Notes: generated by a model from the sequence alone, not told the origin. 64,000 nt of DNA from Struthidea cinerea (GCA_013397865.1 VZTI01001766.1:841839-905838), one strand, 5' to 3'; counted from the stretch's first letter, positions 10,925-22,700 are shown. A program made the numbers and translations.

Positions 10925-13461
10925 CTGAAAAGACAACACAGAAAGCAAATATAAAAATACTGAAACCTTCTGGATTAGGGGAAACAAATCACCCCTTGAG
11001 AAGAGGCAGGCAGCCCTTCCTCGTGCTCTCGTGGCTGCCCACGTGCCATGGATGGAACTGGTGCTGCAGGCAGGGCACGATTTGCAGTATTTCAAAAGGA
11101 CAACGGTGTCAGGTCTTCTGCGTGAGTAGTGACAGATCTCAGGTTTCTCGGCAGCACTTTCAGCTGTGAAACTCAACTTTCTCCTGCTTTAAATGCACCT
11201 GCAGCAGCATGGTCCCTGCTTATAGCCAGTTTTTCTCATCCAATACCAAGAGAATTGGCTACGAGAAGGAGCAAGGCTGACAAGAGAATCAAGAGGACGG
11301 TGGCTCAGGGCACAGGCACTGCCTGTTTGCTGTCCTCTTGCCTTCAACAAGGCAAATTCAGGAGTGAACGCTGTAGGGCACTGGAAAAGTTACCAAAGCA
11401 CTGGTATGGAAACTGCGTTGTCATCACAGATCCCCTGTCAGGCCCAGGTTTTGAAGCAGGGATGGCAGGATTGGATAGAGACTGTGGAATTCTTGAGTCA
11501 GTTCACAATGCCAGCAAGGGCCCTGTGATTCACAGGGGAAAAAATGCAGCCCGTCTCTGTTCAGTTCCCCATGCATAAACCACATAAAACTCTCTGCAGT
11601 GACCTCCCATGATTTTGTTTTGTTTTGTTAAGGAAGATTTCCCTTGCTTGAGCCCCTGTTATAACTGCAGTAAGAAATAGTTTACTCCAGAGCAGTTCAT
11701 AGACCCAGGTGCTTGTTTTTCTTTGTTCTTAAGGTACTTTGAGCATTTTACTTTTGTTCAAAGGATGTTTCTTCTTCGAGATGAAGCCATTTGCTTCAGT
11801 GTTTTAGAGTATTTCATATCCTCAGTTTTCCCCCCATTTTTGTAAATGAAGCATAGGCTTGGATCAATACTCTTCTCCTTGCTGCAGGGCAGCATAATAA
11901 CTGAAAGATGTTTTTATAATTGTTATAAGGACATGGGGATTGTTCCATTTATGCAAGGGAAACGTGTTGTTGAGTCATGTGATGACATGAGTTTGAGTGT
12001 GAGCTTTCTGTACTAGTGGCAAAGTGTCAATATTCCTAAAGCATCTTACAGTCAGCAGTTTCAGAGGGCAGGTTGTTTGCAAAATAGCCTCACCACTATA
12101 ATCCAGTGACACATAAATCTGCTGCTCCCTAACTTCCAGCACTGTCCTTTCCAAATCCAAAGGTAAATGGATTCCACTCCAAGAGCTGAATCGTCACCTA
12201 AACTGCAGTGCTTGAAAGATTTGCTGTTACTGAGGAAATTGGTCTCCTACATATTTCTATTGAATAATTTCCCAAGGACCTCTCTTCAGTGCATGGTAAT
12301 ACCATATATTGCAGTGCTGTAGCTTCTGGACAGTCTAATAGACATGTAATCTTATTTCAGCAGAAACCCACGTGCTCATAGGCTTGTACAGAGCAGTAAC
12401 TGGCTGTACAAATAGTCCCTCTGAAATCAACAGGAAACCTTGGCCAGGTATTGTTTCACATATTAAAGTATATTCACAGCTCATTAACTCACACCAATGG
12501 CTTCAGCGGAGTCACTTCTCAACTTCTATTACAGCAAAGCTCAGGCCCTTTTCTGGTGGGCAAAATATTTTTTACTTTGTGTAATAGGAAAATGTGAAAA
12601 TTGCAGCGGAACACAGTAACTTTCCAAAGCATTTCAGGCCTCCTTCGGCCATGTTCATGAAATCCTGGTTGCTCAAAGGATCTTATTCACAGTCACTTAA
12701 TTCTAGAGTTATTTTTGCTTCCAGTGAACCCGATGGTACATATGACAACACTCCTGCTTCTGCAAAGGGAGCTGTTGGCCAATTTTTGTGGATGATTTTG
12801 GATAGGAGGGAAAATGCAGTAAATCGTGTCTATTACTTAATAGAACCATGTTAATTTCTTAGACTGTGCTACCCATTCCACTCCCCTGAACAAACTGGAA
12901 ACCAGCAGCAGACACCATTTCCCGTGCTCCTTCTCTCACCAGCTTCCTTTTGATCTTCCATAATTGCTTTCTTCCTCCCTAAAACTCCTGCAAATTTATG
13001 GGTAGAGGGTGCACTTTGCTGCTGAACAAGGTCAAAACAGATGCCTCAAAAAGACGGAACTGCAACTTGTCACTGGCTTTCGCTGGTGGTGGGTGATGAG
13101 AAGTGGGGCAGTGAGGATCACCCTTGGCTCTGCTGTTCCCCTCGCACTCAGCACAGGAGCTGTGAACGGGAGAGGCTTTTCCTCAGCATCACTGGTGTGC
13201 TGTGCCACACAGCTGCCATGCCCAAATGCTATCACAAGGGCCCTTCCTGGACAACCCACTCCTACCACAAAGGCTTTCCAGCACAGATCTGCAAACAATC
13301 TCGGGGGGGGCCTGTCCCTGCCCTGTGACAAGCGAGGGCACACGTCCCCTGCTGCCTGCCAGGGCTCGCACTTGCCTGGGCTGTGATGCCCCAGCATCAC
13401 CTTGGCCTGTCAAGGAGAGCTTATCACTCTGATAAGCGAGGCCAGGGACCTGTCCAGCAGT
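10925..13461. other. Non-coding stretch; possible 3' untranslated sequence on the minus strand
   Basis: This interval lies downstream of the stop codon of the minus-strand membrane-protein candidate, so part of it may be its 3' UTR. I see no clear AATAAA on the minus strand until about 10555. A GC-richer patch at 13000-13450 has overlapping open frames on both strands without splice support. Confidence 0.35.
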
Positions 13462-13731
13462 CTATTTGTGGATGCACTGCGTGGACTCAAACCCAAGTGT
13501 ATGCTTAGCTCTCGCCCAGATAAAATAGCCCGTGATGAACGCCACAGTAAGAGCAGCGAAGAGAAGCACTGTGAAGAGGGTTTGGAGGACCTGATCAAAT
13601 AGCTCTGGAGAGCACTTGAAGCAGCCTGACGGGAAAACGTGGCCGTGCATGCGTTCCAGAGCGTGCTCCGAGGGCTCGCTGGGCTGTCTGCTGCTCCTTG
13701 GAGCAAACTGTTCTCTCCCACGACGAGGGCT
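13462..13731 (-). CDS. Terminal exon of a candidate 144-residue single-pass membrane protein
   Basis: This is the last and most informative exon of a three-exon minus-strand gene candidate (other exons 16318-16420 and 18168-18229). It is 270 nt, 89 codons plus TAG, in phase 0. The acceptor is very good: a ctgac branch-like site, then cattttcttcctgcag. Residues 56-82 are Ser/Pro/Arg-rich, C92-F-K-C95 is a C-x-x-C motif, residues about 104-127 form a clear membrane segment (core TVLLFAALTVAFITGYF), and the tail from W127 has basic residues and ends QCIHK. G/C at third codon positions is about 66% by hand count, well above the local background, and several CpGs are retained. With the short hydrophobic N-terminus a type I topology is plausible but not shown. 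I do not recognise the family. If the splicing is wrong, an internal ATG at 13650 still gives a 62-residue membrane microprotein. Confidence 0.5.
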   Translation of the reverse strand, partial: SPRRGREQFAPRSSRQPSEPSEHALERMHGHVFPSGCFKCSPELFDQVLQTLFTVLLFAALTVAFITGYFIWARAKHTLGFESTQCIHK

Positions 13732-15654
13732 CTGCAGGAAGAAAATGCCAGAGCAGGTCAGGTGCCAAAATCAACCCCCGCTGCCTTTGTTTACTTTGCC
13801 AGATACAGCTAAATAATGAACCGCATTCATTTAGCGCCAGCCTCCCTCGCCTCCTGTCGATTTGATGTAATAGATGTACTACAGATAAAACAGGTGCAAA
13901 TAGTGCTTCATTGTGAGTCAATGGCACGGAGAACTTGAAACAACACACTAACAATGAAGGCAATTTTAGCTTTGTGCAGATTCAAACCCACCGGAGGAAA
14001 CTGGGTATAAATCTCCTTTAGCTTGCATTGCTATGTGTACTTTACCCTTGTTATTAGGTAAGACCCATGCTTGTTTTAACTGCCCCTCTTTAATTTACTG
14101 TGATTTAGATCCTTTACCAAAGCCCCAGAGCCTATCTTATGGAAAGATCTATTAGACTCTTTCTCGTTCAGGAAAAGCAGAACACGGTTGGATTTTTGGA
14201 TTTTAGCAGTCCCAGTAAATTGACACAACGTTAATTCCCACCCCCCAGCATACATAATATCACCAAACATCCACAGATGTCAAGAAAGGAGTTTCACCGT
14301 CTACTGAACAGCAAAGGATGCTGTGGTATTTTCTGCTGCCATATGTGAGACAGAGAAACACAAAGAAATATTTCAAGGAAGAGATAAAGGAGCAAGAAAG
14401 CTTAGAACACAACCTGACTAAAAAGTGGCATTGTGGTCTTGCCTAAAGCCTAAACAGAAAGCCTTTCTGGCTGAGTGCTGGCTCACGGAGGCTTGGTGTT
14501 GGGTTTAAAAGTATTTTCCCATATTACTTGGTTTCTAGTCTAAGAATTAGGATTTCATGTTATTTTCAGATAAACAGAACTACATCAAAGGCACCTGACT
14601 ATCATCATTCTTTTTCTTCTAAGGGAAACAACAAGGTTTTGTCTATCCCTTGGGGACAAAAAGAAGCTGTGTTATTGAACACCTCACCACATCAGTTTCC
14701 TGGTTTGTTTGATGGGATGACTATGATTTACAGGATTTCTTTATGAGACTCAATTAAATATAGAATTTATAATATTCATGCAGTTTCTGTGCCAAATATA
14801 CATAGTGCTGATACAGCAGGGATCTCAAAATATCAACCACCTGCTTGGAAGGAACGGAATTATGAATACATCTCCTTAAACAATAATTCATCATACTCAG
14901 AAGCCTGAAGTTAAGCTGCTCTAGAGCCAACACAGCTGCTTTATCAACTTATTTGGGGGATACTGCTGACTTACAGTGCTGGGCATCATTCTTGCATCTC
15001 GCAGCTAAGATTAAATCCAAGAATTTAGAGCCCTGGGAAGCAGCACTGGCTGTGGCATGAAGGATCCCGGTTTCCAGAGGGGAATCCGGAGTTGTGGATG
15101 ACATGCCCACGCTTCTCGTGCAGCCTGCCAGGAAGGGTTCAGAGTTAATATATTCGCAGTGTCTGTGGGAAACCAGGAGAATCTTTGCACACCTCACTGA
15201 GGGCTGTAGGGAAATATCCCCTCTCCTCGAGGATCCTCACCCTGCACCCCAGCCCCTCCAAAAGATGGTTATGGGGTGGAATTTTCCCCTGACTGAGGTC
15301 AGCTGAGGTACCAACACAACAGAGCCAAAAAGACACCTTTTTCCCTAGGGAAAGCTGCTCTACCCACAGTAATGAAATTAATTTTAATCCTCATGACTTC
15401 GTGAGAAGACTTTGATCTCACATAATTCAGCTTTATGTTTTTTTTTCTTTTTTTCCCAGACAGGCTAGGTCTACAGAAGTGAGACAGACTGAAAGCCCTC
15501 ACAGCAGAGCTTGGAGGACTCACAGACAGTCTCGGGAGATATATGTGCGTAGCAAAAATGGAATCACAGGACCTGAGTGGGGTTTTGGAGGATAAAAAAC
15601 AGCACCACAGCGTGATAGTGGCTTTAAGTCCATTTTCCCTGTACAGAGGCAGAA
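13732..15654. other. Intron of the minus-strand candidate; nothing else seen
   Basis: AT-rich intronic sequence between exons 3 and 2 of the membrane-protein candidate. Only short chance open frames are present. Confidence 0.35.
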
Positions 15655-15875
15655 TCCTGCTGTGCCCATTCCAGACAGGTGTTAGTCTAATTGGTCTTTT
15701 CTAACTTAGATTTTACAGCCTCCCTCAGCAGCCAGGTTCACTGCTTAAATATCCTTCATCAGGAAGATTTTCCAAATCTCTAATTTAAAATTTTGCTCTG
15801 TGTGGAGCCAGGAACCTTTTTTGCCCCTTTGGTGACCAGGACAGCATTTCGGAAGCACCTTCTTTGCAGACTTTG
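15655..15875 (-). mobile_element. Old CR1-like LINE fragment, antisense orientation
   Basis: Read on the plus strand, this has the order expected of a reverse-complemented CR1 3' region: 'ggtcttttctaactta', 'acagcctccctcagcag', 'ggttcactgcttaaatatcc', then 'catcaggaagattttcc', 'tctctaatttaaa' and a degenerate end. It is far more diverged than the other two CR1 copies, so it belongs to an old subfamily or is a related LINE. It lies within the intron between exons 2 and 3 of the minus-strand candidate gene. Edges are approximate. Confidence 0.6.
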
Positions 15876-16317
15876 TGAGAATTAGAAGACCATTATCACA
15901 TCTTTTTATTTCAAAGCTCTACAAATTCACCATTTTCAGTTTTATCCTTATGAAAAGGAACTTTTTTTAAACTTCTTTATAATGCCTGTTGCTTTCCTGG
16001 AACCAGGGGTGCTTTAGCCCTTTCTGTCCCTTTCTCACCAACTAAATGCATTTCTGGATGGCCACTTCTGGGAAGGGGGCATCACAAGCTCTCTTAGTCA
16101 GTAACTGGGACGTCATCCTGCCTAATGAATGTTGCTAAAATGTTCAGACATGCTGGGATAAAAGGCTCCTGAGGGGATTTTAAGCAGTCAGAGTACGAAG
16201 AAGTCTAGCACTGCAAATACAGTCTGTTGAGAAATACCACTTTTACCAGCAGTTTCCATGCTTCTGCTCGTGGCAAAAAGGAAAACAGCCCAAAATACAC
16301 AATCCTGCTCGTTTTAC

Positions 16318-16420
16318 CTTCAGCAGGTTTGCATTATTGCTCTGTCTCCAGGTCTTCCTTTTGGGAGCGTGTTCCTGACCAAGAGGTTTTCCAGCCAGGT
16401 GGTGGATGTGTAATCCATCC
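16318..16420 (-). CDS. Exon 2 of the candidate single-pass membrane protein
   Basis: A 103-nt exon with a strong acceptor (ggtgtctgtgtctttcag) and an AAG|gtaaaa donor. Its first base completes the split Arg codon (AG|G) left by exon 1, and it ends in phase 0, matching exon 3. It encodes residues 22-55, a hydrophilic stretch with a His-rich start (HIHHL), a basic cluster KRK at 41-43, and a Trp at 45. The phase agreement at both junctions is the main reason for linking the three exons. An AG at the ccccccacag just upstream is an alternative acceptor. Confidence 0.45.
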
Positions 16421-18167
16421 CTGAAAGACACAGACACCTGTGGGGGGATGATTGCTGCCTGGCCGCTGAAAATCACTCCAGACCAAAGGGACCAGGCCTG
16501 TTTATATTAAAGAAAACCTGTGCCACTGTAAAGACAGCAACCACCCTCTTACTTATCTCTAGGAAATAGCCTTTAAGGTTTTAACAAATAAGGAAAAGGA
16601 AAAACAAATAAGGAAAAGCCTTTTCAACCAGACTGTTCCTGCCTGAAGGATCCAAATCGACTGAGGGCTGTTTTCAGGAACAAAGTGCGCAACAAACTCG
16701 GGATGGGATGAGAACACAGCAAGAAAACTTCAGATTTATTTGAGATTACAAGGAGATTTGCCTATCTCATCCAAAAGCCTCTTCTAATTAGCATTTTCAT
16801 CTCATCTACTGTCTCATTTTACCTTTTGCTCCCAAATAGTGCTGGAGGCTCGGTCCAAGGACAGCTCTCTGACATCCACATTGTGTGCTCTCCCCACTTG
16901 ACTGAAGATCCATTTCGGTGATGCAGAAAATTAATTAGGGCATTTTATTTCCTTCATAAGTAGACCTATACACTGTTTCTAAGGCTGCAAATCTGTTAAC
17001 TCTGTGAACGAATAAACACAAAACTAGGTTCCCTTTCCATGATTCCTGAAGCTGATAGCAATAACAGCCATGAAGGAATCTGAACACAGAATCTGCTGTT
17101 TTAACCATACTGGAAAAATTTCTCTGCACCAATTAGAGAGATTACTTTGCTCCCAGTGATGCAGAGAGCTGAATAACCAGGCAAATGTACTAACCAGATG
17201 TCACTTCATCAGACAAGAGGAAGGCGTGTTCTGTGGTGAATGGACGACAGTCTGTGGGATGCCCATTGGCTCATGCAAAAATTCCCTTTTATTCCCATAA
17301 TCGCTTCTTCTGGGGTCTTTCCCCAGCCTGTGCTCATGAGCAGCATGAATCGAGGAAAGGGCTCCTCTCTGTGTGTCTGTGGCTCAGCTGGGCCAGTGGC
17401 CACGTGCCCTGGGGAGGTGATGGCTGTGTACAGGGGATGCCTCACCTCACCTGCTCTGCTGGTGCACCACAGTGAAGCATTAACAGGTCAGGAGGCAAAA
17501 ATGTGGATTCGTGTCTTCAGCTTCAGTCCTTCCAAACCTCTACGGGGCTTGTCGTGGCAAAACTGACAAACCACTGAAGATACAGAAAGAAATGAAGCCA
17601 CAAGAGGGATTCACAATAACAGCAGCCAGGTATCAGCTCTGTGCTCAGATGTTTTTGTTCAACAAGCCTTTGGAAATATTAGTCATGTTCAGGTTTTCAG
17701 CAGTGATGTGTTTCACCGGATTAAAACCTTTGTGATATTAGGACTCCATGAGTGAAAAATAGTTCTTTCTACCCATATCTAATAAATATATGTTTGAGGC
17801 TCAAGTTGATTTAATGCGAATTCATGCTCAACTGTGCATGTGATGTTTGGATATAAACAACATTTTCACATTGAACAATATCACCCTACTGCTATTGTGT
17901 CTTTTCTCAGACTTACCTATGTATCTTTAAGGTATTTTCTTCTTGGGGCTGATTTGATAACTTAAAATGACACTAAAATTCACTGTCTTTAAATTGGGCC
18001 GAAGACATCAAAGTTTAGTTATGTATAGGCCAGTTAAAATACTTTGACTGAACTAACTTGCTATAAAATGGCATCTTTTATTCCAAAATAGGCCAAAAGA
18101 TTTTCTACCCTGTATTGTTGGTGAGGTTAAAACAACCAAGCAGACTCCAGACCCAGCACCTGCTCAC
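16421..18167. other. Intron of the minus-strand candidate
   Basis: This holds a near-duplicate 20-bp unit (acaaataaggaaaag twice) at about 16583-16618, just below the upper exon boundary region. The rest is AT-rich and featureless to my reading. Confidence 0.35.
16582..16619 (+). repeat. Short tandem duplication, 20-bp period
   Basis: The sequence acaaataaggaaaag occurs twice, 20 bp apart. It is a minor intronic low-complexity repeat. Confidence 0.8.
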
Positions 18168-18229
18168 CTGGAAATCCTCTGCGTGATCTCAGCAAGCAGC
18201 CCAAGGTAGAGCCCAAAATAAAAAGTCAT
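18168..18229 (-). CDS. Start exon of the candidate single-pass membrane protein
   Basis: The ATG at 18229-18227 has A at -3 (aggATGA), a favourable context. The exon encodes MTFYFGLYLGLLAEITQRIS and ends in phase 2 at a consensus donor (CAG|gtgagc). The N-terminus has a hydrophobic stretch of about 12 residues that could be a short signal peptide. A possible acceptor lies one base before the ATG (ccattcctgagcag|G), so a non-coding leader exon further upstream is likely; the CpG-enriched patch at 19100-19350 is a candidate for it. The exon could instead be internal to a longer gene, since phase 2 to phase 2 is also open. Confidence 0.42.
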
Positions 18230-19099
18230 CCTGCTCAGGAATGGAGCATAAAGCCCCTTTCTGCTCAACTCCAAACATGTGCTGAATGCTCCCCAATCAC
18301 TTTAGCTGTTATTTTGTCCTTGGCTGCTTCAAGACAAGGGAGCGAATCTCAGCGCATTTGAATCACAGCAGCTGCGACGACAAGTGATGAGCATTTATTC
18401 CAGCAGGAAGTCTTGCCCAGAATCTTTCCTAACTGCAAGATCCCTCTCACTGCTAAGCAGGATATTCCATGCCACATTATGCTAATCAAGTGGCAAGTTT
18501 CCAGCAAGCAGAGTTTGTCCACAGCACCCCAGTGACAGCGATGACCACGATCCCCTAACGCAGCCACCCATTGCTGCTAATAATTGTTACTGCATTTTGG
18601 AATCCTCCATCGGTGTTCCTCCTTAGTGGCCACAGAATTAACAGACCTGTTAAACCCCAGGACTAAGAATTGTGTTCTTAAAAAGGTAAAATATCAGTTG
18701 TCTGGGCACAGCCTACTCTATGGAGGGCTCATTGCAGTGTGAACATTGTCCTGAATCATGAAGTGCTTCTAATTAAGAAAAGGTTAGGTAGAGCAAGAAG
18801 ACATTTTTGCACTACGTCTTTTTATTCTTTTTGTTAAAGGTCTAAAAAAGCTCCCAACCTCAAAGCAAACAAACAAAAAGCATTGCCATACTAAGGCAAA
18901 GGAGGATTAAGCAAAGCAGTATTTTTAAAAACTAAGTACAGGTTTTATTTAGGGGTGGAAGCCCTCTGTCCAACAGGAAGGTTCTTGGACTCCAAACCAC
19001 CTTGCATTTCCACCTCCCATTTCCATGCTCCCCGTCCAGACCACGCCCCAGCTCTCAGCTCCCCTGCCCACTAACAGCTGCTCTCCCTGATTTGTGCAC
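18230..19099. other. Upstream region of the minus-strand candidate
   Basis: No exon is clear. The interval lies between the start exon and the CpG-enriched segment; from about 18950 the GC content rises. Confidence 0.35.
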
Positions 19100-19350
19100 A
19101 GGCAGATTAGGCAGGGGGGTAGGAGCTGAGAGAAAACGCTTCTCTGCAGCAGCAAAGGCAGCCTGCGGACCCCGCTTCCCCCAGCTCTGGGCGGCAATTA
19201 TTTCTGTGTAACAGGCAGCCACCCCCCGACCCTCTCCTGCAGCCCGCAACCCTTCCCCTGTCAAGCGCTAATCCCTTCGTTAGCTCCTCAGCTGCACATT
19301 CATTTAGGAGGGCTAATGACTTACACTGTTCCTTCTCCGCAGGATTTCGA
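19100..19350 (-). promoter_or_regulatory. CpG-enriched patch, possible promoter of the minus-strand candidate
   Basis: About nine to twelve CpGs fall within 250 bp (tgcggac, cccgc, gggcgg, cccgacc, agcgct, ttcgtt, tccgcag), which is dense compared with the rest of the window. It sits about 0.9-1.1 kb upstream of the candidate start codon at 18229. It also holds homeodomain-type cores (gcaattatt, gctaatccc, ggctaatgac), so a distal enhancer is equally possible. It is too small for a classical CpG island. Confidence 0.3.
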
Positions 19351-19367
19351 TGGACATGTAATTAGAG
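19343..19367 (+). other. Candidate 25-nt micro-exon
   Basis: A 25-nt segment lies between a good acceptor (ctgttccttctccgcag) and a GAG|gtgaat donor, at the edge of the CpG-enriched patch. It would shift frame, and no partner exon is evident. It may simply be conserved regulatory sequence. Confidence 0.15.
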
Positions 19368-19512
19368 GTGAATGGAGTCTTCAGAGGTACAGCAACCACG
19401 AAAGCCAGCGGCAAAGTCAGAGTGTTTGTCTGATTCTGCAATCGGCTCGTTCAGTGGATGGACCCGTGTGGTCAGCTGCACAAAGAGGAGAAGAAAGTAG
19501 AAAAGGAGAAGC

Positions 19513-19544
19513 AAATAAATAAATAAATAAATAAATAAATAAAA
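19513..19544 (+). repeat. (AAAT)n microsatellite
   Basis: About eight perfect AAAT units, followed by further A-rich low-complexity DNA to about 19578. Confidence 0.95.
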
Positions 19545-19579
19545 TCAGCCTTTAAATAAAAAAATAAAAAAAAAAAATT

Positions 19580-21125
19580 GAAAAGTGGGTTGCCTGGCAC
19601 GCACAAAGCTCCGAGATGAAAAGGAACGTGTTTCAATATATTTTTGGTCAGGGTGCCAGAGAGCACGCTGGAAGATAAATGCCAGCAAAGAATCTGTCCT
19701 TTTCATACAGAGGGAAGAAATATCTGAAGGTGGAAAGCTTTGTTTTAAAGTGCTTGAGATGCTTAATCATTAGCAGAATAAGCGTGAGAGCTGGAAAGCT
19801 ACGGAAAAATACATGAAGGTGAACTGAAGAACTTTTTGTGTGCCACAACACTGGCGTAAAGGTTTGAGTATTGTTTTATGTAAGCCATCCACATCTGCAA
19901 CACCTCAGGAAACACCCTGCAGCTCTTACACCAGGTGAGCTTGGCCTTTCAAAGTCCCAGGGATTTTTTTGCATATGTATTAGTATCGCTGGATGAAGTG
20001 GAGAAGTGTAACGGGGAGCCATCGTCTTGGTAGATTTTAGATGAAAAAAAACCTCTCAGCTCTGATTTCTGGACAAACTACAGAGAAGGTCCCACTTTGC
20101 TGCAAGCCCTCGCTCCCTCTCCATCACACAGGGGTTTGTGGATGATGCCAGCAAGAAAGGCTGGCTGCCAGCTGGCCATTTATGTCACTTTTGGCACGGT
20201 GACACATCATCACAAGGTCTGATGGTGCTGGCTGAAGGCACAGCAGAGCAGGGAGGTGCTGCGATGGGCACTCCCCCCCAGCACAGACACACAGGCTCCA
20301 GCTACCAGGTGATACCTGCCCTCTGCCTCCCTGCATGGTGCTTCCTGCTAATTTCTCACACCTCCTGTGGCTGCAGATTGTTTTCTGCTTCCCATAATTT
20401 TTTGGCAGGGTTTGGGTGTTTTTATTTTATATTACTATTTTTTTTATAAACTCTTCCTGTGTTTTTGGTCCCTCATCACTGGTTGCTCTGCACACTGCAT
20501 GGCCACCCTGTTCCTGAGGCTGCACAATCTCCCTGCCATTGACCATTTTGGAGCAGGGAATCTCTATTCTCCACATAGATTACACGAAGTCCATCCTTGG
20601 AGGAAATAGTGCTTGTATCAAATAACACCCACTCCTATTTTTTCAGTCACACAATAGCCAGTCAAAGTGATCTTTCTATGAGTTAGACACCCTCACTAGT
20701 GCTCTGAATTCAGAAGCATAATTCCATTAAAAATGAAAAAAAGGAGTAATAATTAATAATTGTTTTAATTCAGTCTGGGCTTATGAGCAATATCTCTCAC
20801 AGAGTTGTCTAATACAATTATAAACATAATTTCATGCTTAATGAAATATAAATGATGCAATTGAATGGTGCACTCCAAAGGTATCTCCCTATCAATCAGT
20901 TGTCCTCCCAACACTTTCATCTTTCCCGTGTGCTTTAGATAGTGATTTTATTTGAAATGTGGCTCTTGTTTTGATTTGATTTGCAGACAGCAAGCAGCAG
21001 ATATTCCATCCTGTCCCTGAGGACGTCAGTCTGATGGTGAGGTGTCATCACAATTTAAACTGGGTGTCTTACTGCTGGTATGGGGCCATTTTAGCTCCTG
21101 AGATCTGGGTTCAGAGCACTGCCTC
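19580..21125. other. Non-coding stretch
   Basis: No gene is supported. An AT-rich block at about 20690-20960 with taataattaataatt and related homeodomain-like cores resembles conserved non-coding DNA. A donor-like CAG|gtgagc occurs at about 19934 without a usable exon. Confidence 0.4.
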
Positions 21126-21148
21126 TCAGCACAGCACAGCACAGCACA
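21126..21148 (+). repeat. (CAGCA)n short tandem repeat
   Basis: About four and a half units of CAGCA. Confidence 0.9.
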
Positions 21149-21879
21149 GACTGTCCTCACCCCTGCAGCAGCAAAGCCCCACACTGACTGCAACAAGAAA
21201 ATGCATCCACGGATGTCTCTGCCCTCGCCACAGCCTGTTTCCCACCACACCAGCAGAGACAGGGTGATTTGCTGCTGACAGCATCAGAAGATGACTCTGG
21301 GCAGCTGATGATGACATTACGTTTGATTTTCTGAGTGATCTGAGATCTGCTCATAATCACACACATGAATGTACACTTCTTGCTATTTTTTTTTTTAATT
21401 ATAATCTTTATCACTGATTTCACTACTCTCTTTTTGAATTATAGCAGTAATTTCTCTCCCACTTTGGCCAGCTGGCTCGCAATGCCCAGTGGTGTCATTG
21501 TGGAAAATCCTGTGTGCAGTTGCATGACTTGCAGCTACAGATAGGTAAAACTTTGCAACACTTGCTCACTAATTTCTTGTGTTTGCATTCCAAGAGCCTC
21601 AGTGATTCCCATCCTCACCATGTGCCTACAGAGAGGGAGAGAGTAAGAAAATTAATCCCTCTGGATCAGAGCTGTAATGAACCTGACAGAAGGACGGGGG
21701 TGAGGGCAAAATCCACCAAACAACAATTCTTGCTCTGGTTTGGGTCTGGGCAGTAAATATATGTTTTATCTTGCTGGGGCTTGGATATAATTGAACCGAA
21801 GCTTGTTGGAAAATCAGCCCAGACATGCTGAAAGCTTCACACAACTGGAAACCAAGCAGCTTTGCTTGGTTCAGGTTTA
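21149..21879. other. Non-coding stretch
   Basis: Nothing supported. A poly-T run lies near 21387-21397. Confidence 0.45.
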
Positions 21880-22700
21880 ATTATGAATGGTTCACTCAGC
21901 CCTGGTAATGACTCATATTCACTAACTAGCCTGTATATGAGATGTGACAAAAGTGTAGCTCAGATACACAAAGCATAATTATTTAATGATGAAGTAAAGT
22001 TGATTAGGAAGCCTTTAAGCTATTACACTCTTAGTAGGGTATTTTGCAGTCACTGAATAAATGAACATAATTTAATTCTTAAAAGCTGTATAGCTCCTGC
22101 TGCTTTTGGAAATGATATGTAGCTAGCATGAGAGGTTTTTCCCGTTACAGAATTCTATATGCTACAGCAAACAGCATACAGAATGCAATGCAATGCCACT
22201 AAGAATAAGGAAAACCGTTCTTAGTGACTATCCAGGCTAAAAATGATAGAACTCCCGTATCCACTAACAATCGTGAACCTGACAAATCAAGCTTGTAAGC
22301 CTGTGGTGTGATCTGAAAACCTAACAAGCTTCCAAGAAGAATGTCCGTTTTAAAAATACATTCTTTCTTCCTGGATTCTTTTTTTTTCCCCTCTTCTCAT
22401 GATATGTGCAAGACTGAACAGCGAGAGAACCGCTGTGCCATTGAAGGGATATATTTATATTTTATGTAGCTGTGTTCCAATTATGAAATTGATCCATGGA
22501 TAAAAATCCCTTAAGGGTGGCTATTAATGAGATTGTCTGCTCTGAGTGCATCCAGTAATAAGATTAGGTATGCATTTATCCTGAGCAGAGATAAACCAAA
22601 GACAAGTTTGTGCCAAGATAAGACAGTTTTGAATGGCAATTAAGCATGGGATATAATGTGCGTGCGTATGTCTGTGGGAGGCTGCAGGATGGAAAGCCGG
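21880..22700. promoter_or_regulatory. AT-rich block resembling conserved non-coding DNA
   Basis: The block is dense in AT-rich cores (taattatttaatgatg, cataatttaattc, ctattaatgag) with few long mononucleotide runs and no open frame or repeat family. The paired hairpins at 22151-22226 lie inside it. Function is inferred only from texture. Confidence 0.22.
22151..22226 (+). other. Two adjacent short inverted repeats
   Basis: The first has arms attctatatgct (22152-22163) and agcatacagaat (22173-22184), which pair with one mismatch around a 9-base loop. The second has arms cactaagaa (22197-22205) and ttcttagtg (22218-22226), which pair perfectly around a 12-base loop. Between them is a small aatgc tandem. 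The stems are too short for a microRNA precursor. Confidence 0.7.
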
